Under the pieces are notes generated by a model. The model was not told the origin of the DNA and did not search any database. It was given only the letters and a program-made list of their open reading frames with translations. From Haliclystus octoradiatus (lineage: Eukaryota; Cnidaria; Staurozoa; Stauromedusae; Haliclystidae): 64,000 bases of DNA. Shown in pieces: positions 34,701 to 46,700 of this stretch. The stretch is from assembly GCA_916610825.1 (NCBI GenBank), contig OU744449.1:2430001-2494000 (forward strand), in the 5' to 3' direction. How positions within the stretch are numbered: position 1 is the stretch's first letter; each line of letters begins with the position of its first letter. The translations under genes and the position numbers were made by a program.

Positions 34701-37700
34701 ATCCTAATATTAAATTTGGACTGTAGCTAGTATTTTATGTCACGTGATCTATTAAGGAGTGGCAGTAGTTTGTAGTGATATTAGCTTTGAAGATAGCTAG
34801 CTAGCATTGGCTCTATCAGTAATGATGTTTTTATTGTTGTTTAATATAACTCAAATTAGTTTTCAATATTCTTTTGATTGTTTGAGAGTACAGTGAACCT
34901 GTATATAACGACCAACTACGGGTTGTAGATAAATTGACCACTATAGACAGGTGACCTTTATATACAGGTTTGATTCAATTGAAAATACCATTAGACATTG
35001 CAAATATGACCATTATTAGGGATGCGAATCGAATATCGATTAATCGATTAATAATCAAATATCAATTAATCGATTAATAATCGAATATCGATTAATCGAT
35101 TAATAATCGAATATCAATGAAATATCGATTATTCGAATAGTAAAATGAATATTCGATTAATTAAATTAATTTTAAATATGCTTGTTTCCAAATGTAAAGC
35201 AACTTTTTTTGGATAAATTTTTCTTAAAAGTCAAATGCTCTTTTTCCAATATAAAATACGAAACAAACACACGACAAATCATTCAAATCGAGGTCTTCTG
35301 CGTGTTCTTGCAATCGTGGAAAAGATTTTGTTTGTGTTTTCATTGTCTACTTGAATTGTAACAATAGAACAAAAGATTATCAATTTGACTGTCGATTCGC
35401 ATCCCTAACCACTATAGACAGGTGGTCGCTGTATAGAGGTGACCGTTATATCAGGTTTGACTGTACTACTGAAATGTGTCTTCTTTTTGGATATCTTCAT
35501 AATGGTTTGCTGTATCAACAGTATGTTTGAAGACATAATTTCTGGTAGTCATATTCAAATATTATTTTATTGTTTTCCAGTTTGCTGTTCAAATAACAGA
35601 GGATGATGTCCTTCTTGCTTGTACTTTATGCTTCAAGAAACTAAGGTAGACATAACTAGACTTTGTGCATTCTTTACAACTAGCAATGCTGAGTTTAATG
35701 TGGGCTGAGTTGGATTTGGGGAGACCCCTCCCGAATAATAGCAATTCTGACGTAAAGCCACAAAGACCGCAAAATGAAAAGATACGGTTTGTTTCTATCT
35801 ATACGAAGAATACAAAACAAAAATAAAATAGCAAAATCAAAACATAAATCAAAACACGGTTTTTCTATTGATACCACTTTCAAATAGTTTAATGGGAAAT
35901 TGTGGGAAATTCAGAGAGTTATTAGCGTTTGAAAGAACTCTCTTTTATTTGTTCTTAAGATAAGGTAGTTTAAAAAAAAAAGGCTTGTCTTTATAATTAG
36001 TCAATTTAAATAGACATGAAATAATAAGAATGAAATCATATGATAGAATACTTGAACTATTGCGACATTTCAAAGTTACATTAGGTCCTGTCTGTAACGA
36101 TACCCTTGGAATACTTTCGGAAAGTAAGTTATAGGCGATGTGCTGAAATAGCCAACTATTCATAGGAAGAAAAATACCAAACTTCACCAGGAACATCAGT
36201 TAATTGTAGGATGTTATAAACAACAATCTCGTAAACAGGCATGAGAGAGTTCCTTGGAAAAGCTGATTTCCTCATTTTCAATTGTTTTTAAAACAAAGGG
36301 AATCCATCTAAAACACTTGTTTTTCTGTTGTTCTAGCATTTTTTCAAAGGATTTTACTATCTTTCAACTGAGCTCGACTCTCAAGCCTGCGTATAAAAGA
36401 TGATGTTATAAACATTTTCTACTGCATTTTTTTCTTCCTGTGATTGGCTTAGTACTGCTCAAATCTTTATAGGCGTGTATCTCAATGTGCCTCTACCATT
36501 ATTCATGTTTGATTTCTTCATTTTTATTAAAAATTCTCGTTGTAGAGTTGATGAATTAGAACACCATGCCAAACAATGTTCAGCATCTATACCAACACCA
36601 ACAACGTAAGATCACGTTTAAATCAATTTTTGTATTTGTAATTTGCATTCAAAAGGCAACCAGGCATGTGCTAAATCAATATTAAGCATTTTCTGTGCAT
36701 TATATATGATTGAGTAGTACGTCGAGTCTTACAAGCACAGATGGTTCTTCTTCATGAGACAAAATTGCAATCCGCAACCAGAAATGATTTTTAACTTTTC
36801 CAAGTACTCTATCACATTATGACTCAACACAAATGTCTATATGAACCCATAAGACACAAGTTTATATGAACCCTTAATCACTGTAGAAGTAGAAATTTAT
36901 GTTTTGAAAAACCATGTGGAGTCTATGTTATTAACGTTTATTGATTAAAGGTGTTGTAATGAATATCAGCTGATAATGACCGAAGTCCACCAGTATCGTT
37001 ATTCTGATACTTATTGAGCTTCAGATCAATAACTGTTCGTATAGTCAATTAATGATTGACAGGTCAATTTTGAAACAAATGATCATTTTTAACATGAATT
37101 TAGTGTATCAAGAAGGCAATTATCAATTTATAATTATTATTATTACTGTACTATTATAGCAGCAGATAAGCACTTGTTTCTAGCCATTAGCTGTCATCAG
37201 TACTGCTCATTGAACAAGGGACTCACTTCGCCTGTTATAGCTAGGTCAAGATGAGTTAGTCAATGTGTAGAGGAAAATTCATCACATGAAAAAAAACATC
37301 TGTGACATACCTGAGTGTTCAGACTACCTAAGTATAGTGGGCAATGCATAATAATTATTAACGAATTATACAGTACTATTATAAATATTAATAATAATTA
37401 GAAAACATAGAGCGGTCAATACAGCTTACAAACAGGGTCCGACATTTGTGATTCCTTCCTGAACTTGATCATTTATCGAAAAAAATGTTCCGAAAACTTT
37501 CCACCTGAAAAGTTATTTATAATATAGTGTCATCTCTAATTTGAGGGAAAATAGTTAAACAAAATCGTTTTTCTTCAGAATTTTGGCCAACCTTTTGCAA
37601 ACCTGTTTGCCAAGTTCCTAGGTATTGACGAACCCTGCTTCCAGATTGACCGATTTTCGACCAATCATATTACTCAATTTCCATATATTAACCTGTTGAA

Positions 37701-40700
37701 CGTTTATTGATAACTGTATACTTTTATTTAGGCCTACACTACCTGATGTCTTGTTAGCAACTGTTACTGTTGTTGACCCTACAATGGATGGCATTGATTG
37801 CGTTTTCAAAGTTACTACAAATGTAAGAGATTGTATATTGAGTCAACTAACTAACAGTTAAACCAGCTATATCAACCTTTATAAAAGGTCACCTGTCCAT
37901 AGCATTGATCCTTTGTTAGCAAATTTACTAATTATAGCATTACATCATTGTAAATGATGCATACTTTTCAAAACTGCGAACAAACATTGCCATATCTCTG
38001 CAATAGGGTTAGGGTTGACTCATAAAAAAATGAAAATCTAAATTTTCACCTTAACTTGTGGTACTAAGTGACTTGATCATTTTGCCAAGTTTTTTCGATT
38101 TACGGATAAGTATTTTTTGAGAAATGAGCATTTGCAAAAGTGATAATGAGAGTTAAGTGACGTCATACTGTAAAAAATTTATCACGACAAGTGAGCGCAA
38201 TAAGATCGCCACAACAACACAAGTTTTGAATATTTTGTTCTTTTGTAGTTGTTACAATGTTAGTAATTTTGTTTGTCCGTAGCTTGAAGTTTCGTGTCAA
38301 AATCTTAAATTATCGCATGACTGATAACGAATTGAGAATCATTGCTATAGTCGTCACCTCAACAATTTCTAGTTGTCTCTATTGGTCAGCTTAAAGTCAA
38401 GTCGTATAACCGTTGATGAACATTGATGAATTAAAATTAAAGAAAATTGCCTTTTGCAATTCCAGTTTTATATGAGTTCATATATCTTTTCTAGAACACT
38501 TTAGCTAGGATAAATTTGTGTTATATTTATTTCTGAACTGCACTTAGAAATCACTGTACCAGGTCAGATGGCCTTGAAGAAAGCTATTTTACAGCACTAA
38601 TGAAATGTTCTTCGCACAACATTATCATCCACCCCTATGAGAACAGTTCAGGAGTTCATGAACAGCTAATGAATTATAAATGGCCCCAATTTTCATGGAC
38701 CTTCACAGACTTTCATGAACAGTTCTTGGACAGTTTGTGAACAATTCATGAACAACAGTTTGTGAAAATTTTGAGTCACTTAACGTTCATGAAATGTTCA
38801 TGAGCTTCTGAACTGTTTTTCGCAGAGGTATCCATTCGCATCATTTAACAATCTGTTTTGTAGGAAAAAATCAATTTTTGTTGTTGTTTCTGGATTTTGT
38901 TTTGCCCTGATTGAAATTGACAGTTGATATCTCTATTTCTTTCATTTAGACAACTATTCCTTCCTTTGGAGAACGACATTTTGAAGTTGCAAGATCAGCA
39001 ACGGAATTTGTATGGTTTCGCGGTGCACTGCAGGTATGAACGATTGTCAACTTTTACTCTGTCAAATTATTCTCTGTCCCTCTAATGTATGATGGGTAAA
39101 CAGTTGCGGCATGCTTCAATCTACATTGTGATTCAAACTGTTTACCAAAAACAGGCCATTGACTGTTCATGAACTTGTTCAAATTTGAAAAGGTCTTATA
39201 TTGCGTGTTTTGTTGACTTTCAAGAACTAAAATTTGAAAATTTGATTTAACTTTTGATCTCAGGATTCTTGTGCTGAAGCGATTGTGCCTCCATTAGTAC
39301 TACGAAGAAACACCAATGGTGAGTATACTGAGTTTTCTGTTTGAAATCAATAATCTGTTTTAATTACAAAGGAACAAGGCGTATATATATTAAAATAAGT
39401 AGAAGTAATGTGGACGGTGTCGCCCTACCGAAGGCACCCGTACCACTCCTCTATTTCTAGAGGGGTGGCTTTTTTGCTAAGAGCAATGATGTTAAATGCT
39501 CCTTAGATCTCAGCCGCGACACTGCAGATCAATTTCAACAGATTTCATGGCAGATAGGCCTCGATTGTCAATGCGCAACGATGCGCCGCAGCTACTCACA
39601 ATGCAATGCCCTCTGGACCATTCCATCCGCCATCCTTAGATGGTACTTATTTGATGTTTCAGATAAAGTCAAGGCTGAGTTGACCTGAGGGGATTTGAAC
39701 CACAGTCGATCAGATATGATACGATCTGAAGTTTGGTTGTTCTGCCAACTGAGCTAATCACCCCCTAGTATATATATTGGGATAATGAAAAGAGGTGTTC
39801 ATATGGATTTCAGAACGGATTCTGATTGATATTTACCTTTTAGATTGGACTGACATAATTTGATTGGATTCAATTGGATTTTAAGAAAATGTTCATTTTG
39901 TTCATGCAGTTATCACAGTGTTATTAACAACATTTATTGCATGATTTGATCAAACCATACTATAGTCATTCTATATATGAAAGAAACAGTTGTGACAATG
40001 CTATTATTTATTACCATGATGATCTATCACAGTCAATTATCAATATTCAAAATCGTTTGAACTTTCGGATTTTTTGAAAGTTATGATGATAATATTTGAA
40101 TTCGGTTACCGGTAGTTTTTAATCTTGAAATTTGAGTAGGATTCGGATTACGGAAATGAATTACTCATGATTAATTTTTGGATAATCCCACCTGACGCAC
40201 ACCTTTAATCGAAAATAAACTGCAGTGGGGAATTTATGTTTGATTGTTTGGGTTGGTGTTAACTTTTTGAGTTTTTGTGAGTTGAGAAATTAGAAACGAT
40301 ATGTAATGGCTATAAGAATTCATATGAAAACTTTAATTGTACCAAAGATGTTTTTATGGCACTTAATGGTAGTTTTATTCAATTTGTTCTTGATCTTCAT
40401 AATTCTTTGGAGGATATTGATGTTTTATTTTTATTATTTACAGATAATTCTCGCGAATTGCAACGTTTCTTAGCTCGTGTATGCTCACATAAGGTATTAT
40501 GAAGATTAATTTTATTAGTAATGATTAGTCTCCATGATGACATTGTGAATTAGGTAAATTCAAACAGATTCAAACACATAAAATAACGTGCTTAAAACAA
40601 CGTTCAAGGACTTGTAAACAAAAATAATTTAATATAAATTATTTAGTTCAAATAATTGAGGTATACGGTATGTAACTTCATGACTGAAATATGGAACATA

Positions 40701-43700
40701 GTGACATTGGCTGTAAAGAGTTCCAACTTCTATTTACACTTGAGGTACTACGCACTGTTTGTGCTAATAGAACGCTTTGATATGTTTGATAAGACGACAA
40801 ATTTTTGGAATTTCAAGACTTAAGTAAAAAATGTTATCTTGTAATTGATAGTATTTTTTCTATTTTTAACAGACGCTGAAATTCAATGAGCTATTGCAAA
40901 AGTTTCTATCTAGTCCAAATCAGGTAAATCCAACATTGTTAATATTGATCATGCCTTTACTTGAAAAATGCAATAGAGTACTTAATAAATACTATATGTA
41001 CTTGTTTTGCATGTATTTTCAATGTGATAATTTGAAATTGTAGATATTAGCACAAACGATATTGCCCTGTCAAAAGTGACATTATCACTCCTGTAAATTA
41101 ACGTCAGTATCAATGCCCATTTCTGTAGGCACAAACATGAAACTCATCAATTTTCAGATAACGTCAAGACTGCGAAGGCAACTCACTGAGGTTATGAACA
41201 TTTCATGATCATTACAAACAATTATGAACTGTTCATGAACACGTTATGAACTTATGAACAGCGAATGAGCAGTTCAAGTTCTCAGCGAGCATTCACTTTA
41301 TGAATTATTCATGAACACCTTAAAAAACAGTCCATGAAGCACTTATTAATAATTCAAGAACGTTTAATGGTGTGTTATTCATAAACATGTGACCTCTCCT
41401 TGTTACCTTTTACAATTCTGTTATCAAATTTATTTATACAAACTCGTGATTACAATTTATTATTACTATGACTTTGAATTTTCAAATCTGCATCAACTAT
41501 TAATACAGTGAAACCTGTATATAACAGCCAGCTATGAGAGGTAGATAAATTGACCACTACAGACAGGTGGCTTTTATATACAGGTTTGATTCAATAGAAA
41601 ATACTATTATAGAGTGACCACTATAGACAGGTGGCCTCTGTATAGAGGTGACCGTTATAACAGGTTTGACTGTAATCATTTTTATGTTTGTCTCTGTCAA
41701 TTGTCAGGATTTTGACATTGTTCAACAAAGCACTGAACGACGGCGAATGGTGCGTCGACAATCAACGCTTACTAGAAGAACAAGCCGAGATAAAAAAGAC
41801 GAAGATAGTCTCCTTTGTAGAGCTCAAGTAAGTATATAATTGTATGCAGGGTCCGACAGAAGTAGGAACAAATTCGAAAGAAAATTGATCTTTTTATGAT
41901 TTCTTGGTCAAACATCGACAAAAAAATTGAAAAGAAAATGTTGAAATGCCTCTAGGATTGCAGAAAGCTGAACCTTTTGTCGGACCCTAAGTGTAGGCCT
42001 ATGCCAAATTATAAATGCATGTTGGAGTAAGAAAACAAACGGACCCTTTAGGAACATTCCTGGGAAATCGAAATAAATAAAATAAGGGAAGGCAAAGTAT
42101 TCATAATCTTTCATCATCATCATTTATCAATAATGAGCCTGATAAGTTGTATCTTTTTTCACAAAGTACTGATTCTGGGAATGTGTTTAGTTGTGAACTC
42201 TTTATCACTTGTTTGTAGCCTTAAATTATAATTTACCTCATCAAACTTATCAGGTTCACTGAGTAAAATACAATGACAATGATGGTCATGTTTTGTTAGA
42301 CGGATGGAATCTATTTTGCAATTTGAAGTCAAGAATTAGATTTGAGTTGATTAATTTGCTTCGAGTTGTTCTAATTGGTTCCATCCAAGGATCGCTTTCC
42401 TCTGATTTCAATTTCCATTATGATTTTCAATTGATCTCTTTTCAGTGTTATGTTAATCGACTTGAGGATATCCTTTCTAATCTTCTCAATATTCTTCGTG
42501 CTACACCAAAGAATTATGGCAACGGTAGGATTCATTAACCGTCTATTGTATTGATATTGCTGTCGTATAATTATTTATAATTGATTATAATAATTAATTT
42601 ATCAATAGGTCAAGTAGTTTGAGAATAAATTTGAAGAGATATATTTTTAGTCAATTCTACTTGAATTGTTCCACTAATAAGTGTTAAAATATTGATGAAG
42701 GTCTGTGCAATATTCATTCATATAAACTTAGTGTTTCATCATTAGACACAATGAAATTTTCCAAATTAGTAGATGGAAAGAGTCCAATCATTCATTGAGT
42801 CCTTTTTAGTCATTCACCTTCTGAGGCTTCATAATTCATATGACAATATTTATTGAATAATTATGCAATGTAATTAGGTGTCTATTAACAAATTTAATAA
42901 TATTTAATATTTGATGTTTGTTATTGAATGTGTTTAAATTTGTCTTCAATTTGTTTGATACACAACGCTATTATGGAGACTAGTCTGTACGTCCCCAAAC
43001 CCCAAATGAATCTGGGTACAATGAAACCTGTATATAACGGCCAGCTAGGAGAGGTAGATAAATTGACCGTTATAGACAGGTGACCTTTATATACAGGTTT
43101 GATTCAATATAAAATACTATTATAGACATTGCAAGAGTGACCACTATAGACAGGTGGCCTCTGTATAGAGGTGACCGCGTTAACAGGTTTGGCTGTAGCT
43201 TTTTTCAAAACAAAAAGTTTGCCAATAACAATGCACAAAGAAGGTTACATTCTCATAATATTGAATTATTCGTTATTATTCTGTTTTGACTCATGATCAA
43301 GATGAAAGCTCATAAATAATTTAATTGGGATTCAACTTTATTTAAATCATTGTTTTACATCAAATTTAGTTAGAATGTTTTGTTTTGATATTTATATGGA
43401 CAGACGCTCTCAGTGACTGTTTCAAAGATCTTGCTGATTTTGAGCAGAATCAAACGTATCTGAAGGTTGGTGTTAATAATCATTAGAAATTAAAAACAGA
43501 AATAAATTTTGGATTACATATGTGATTTGTAAAGTGAATATCGCTTATACTTCAAGCCCTGAAAATTTCTTAGGGTTAATGCTGACTGGTATCTGCTATA
43601 GACCGAATGCCACAGAACTAAAACGGCAGGGTTCTCCAGGCTACTTAAAATTCACATAAAATGTTCATAAAAATACCATAAATACTTTCACGTTCCTTGT

Positions 43701-46700
43701 TTTAGTCAAATTTTATTGTGGAGCTCAGCAGAGATTCTTTGTGCGGCCTTGGTGTAGTGGCTAGGGTGTTGGACCACTGCCCGCAGGGTCTCAGGTTCAA
43801 TCCCTGTCCGGAGCACTATAGGTTGGCGTCAGGAAGGGCATCCGGCTATTAAACGCACACAAGCTTCAAAATACTAAAAAAAAAATTAACCAATCACCCC
43901 GGTGAAAAAAAGCTGTAAGCTTACCCGGTTCGTGGAAAAATGATAAATCCCAACAAAAAAAAAATCCAAAAAAAAATTTGATTTTTAATGAGAATTTATC
44001 AATCAAATCACAGTCAGAGTTCTCTTAATTCATACATTTTTTGACCTTTGGCTTTGACCTTGAAATCTTGAATCATGAAATATAAATTGGATTGAATTTT
44101 GAAGTTTACAATAGAATTCAATTAAAACAAGAAATAGGTAATTGTTTAGCATATATTTATGAGCACTTTTATATGACTTTCAAGTTGCCTGGAGAAACCT
44201 GCCGTTTTAGTTCAGTAGTGCTCGGTCTACTGCTAGAATTTCAATTCACCTCTTAGCGCCATCACGGAATCCATATCTCAAGCCCAGCTTGACCTAAGCC
44301 ACTTGCACTAAATTCATTCCATAGAAACCTTTGATATTTCTGATATACTGTTATTAAATTCAAAATCAAGACCTTGTTTCATTTAATTTTAGAAAAATTG
44401 TAATAAATTTGTATTCTTTAATTTCTTATCATTGCATCACATAGTTTTAATGGTTCAATTAATAATATTCTTGCCTGATTTATACACTTTTATGTAAAAA
44501 GAGTTCAACCACAAATATCCAAGCCCGCTAGTCTGTTTCAAGCTGTGTTCACACGTTCCATGTACCTATAAACTGATAAAACAATGACAATGCGGGGTAA
44601 ACTGTGCATAGAAGATGTCTAAAATATCACCCATTGTTCAACAATCATCATGAACATTACTATACCCCATAATCCCTGCATTGTCTTGAATGACTGAGTT
44701 CCGTAACGCGCAACTGATTGATTGGTTAGTTGTGTTGAGTTGATTCTCACAGTGAGTCGCTTTATGTTTTCAGGTTGCTTCTGACAGTTTGAGCAGAGTA
44801 ACAAATTTATTCAATAAATCGGTAAGTTTGGTAAACAGCAAATAAAAAGTGGTCAGGATTAGTTCATAGTCAACATCAATCCCAATCAGGGTCTATTGTT
44901 ATGTTCAGGGTCCGACAAAAGTGGGGATCCTGGGACCCTAGATCCCGGGAAGGCTAGACAAAATTCAGAAGAAAATTGAGGTTTTGAATGATTTATTGGT
45001 CAAACATCAACAAAAAAATTCAGAAGAAAATGTTGAAATGCCTCTAGGATTCCAGAAGGCTGAACCTTTTGTCGGACCCTGGTTATGTTCATATACAGTC
45101 AAACCTGTTATAACGGTCACCTCTATACAGCGGCCACCTGTCTATAGTGGTCACACTTGCAATGTCTAAAATAGTATTTTCTATCAAATCAGACCTGTAT
45201 ATATAGGCCACCTGTCTATAGTGGTCAAAATATCTACCTCTTGTAGCAAACCGTTATATACAGGTTTCACTGTATGACATCATCACTCTTATTTAGAAAC
45301 ATATGTGTATATAACAAGCCTTTGGAATTGAAACAAAGATGAGGCAAAAGTATTTTCAGTTACTCAGAGTTTCACATGTTTATTTTGTGATCATTAGACA
45401 GACACCTAACCCTAACAAGCCTTTATAAACTTAGGAAATGATGAAGAACAGAATTGATATCTTTTAAATAATCTTTGACGAATAATGTCAGTAAATAAAT
45501 ATGACTCTACCTTTTGTCAGACATTGACTTATCTCAAGTATCACTACTGATCAATTTGTACATACGGTACCTGACTGATGAGATTACCATTGGTTGCAAT
45601 GGAGAGCCAGGGTCCGATACAATATTTTTCCTCCTACGATTGTAATACAATATTTTTCCTCCTACGATTGTAATACAATATTTTTCCTCCTACGATTGTA
45701 TTTTTTGCTTCCAAAATTGTTTGATGTAAACGTTTTCACCATCTATTATTTTAGGGATTATTGTCATGAAAATATGCAACAACTGAATCTTTAAGAAAAT
45801 GAAGAAATAATTGTTCTTGGTATTATAAAAATATGAATCCACTACAGTATCTCTTTCACTTCAATCTGAATTTGTGCTAACCTCCCGTTACTCTCAGTCC
45901 CAGAATCCCCCATTTTATTGAACCCTGTGGAGAGCTATGCAAGTTCTTTTACATACCATGTGACAAAATTTGATAATCTCCTAACTTTGAAAATAAATCG
46001 TCAATTTTTCAGAATCATCAAGACGAAGATACAATCACAAAAGACCTAGATAGTCTCATAGATTACATACGAACAGCAAGAGTAAGTACAGTATATTTTG
46101 AACTGACTTTATCAAAGACCATTTATGTCCTGATAAAGCCTTTATTTAAGTGGAAGAGTCATTTTAGCAAACCATGTAGTCTATTTACTAGCAAAGTTAA
46201 ATGGTATTACTTTCATCAAATCATCAGTTCTGTTTTGCATCAGCATTCACTTATTTCTTTATTACAGTCTCGTAATTGTTTCATATTGACTTTTCTTCGA
46301 TTTTATAGATTAATTTTTTTAATATTTCAACTTTTGTAGTCGCTATTGATCAGAGTTGAAAGTGTGGTTGATACATACTTATATTGGGAAGAGGAGTTAA
46401 AAGTTTACGAAGAAATTAAGGTGACTAAAAAAAATTTAAATGTATTATTAACTCATTTATTGATTCATAGTGTATCAAATATTATATTGAATTTTACCTC
46501 TATGAACAGGTCACCTGTCTATAAATGGGCAGTGTTTTTAATGCTGTAATTGCGCATTGGACATGAGTTGATTTTTTCTTCAATAGCAATTTGTAAATTG
46601 TTTCTATTTGCTGTTGCAAGCTCCATGTCGTATCTCATTCAGGCAAACTCCTGCTAAACATTTGAAACAGTTCATGAACTGTTCATTATTCTCATGAGAT

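Noticed and set aside
35040..35130. CRISPR-like array of ATCGATTAAT units
   Set aside because: Units are directly adjacent with no unique spacers, inside a eukaryotic MITE. Simple tandem expansion.
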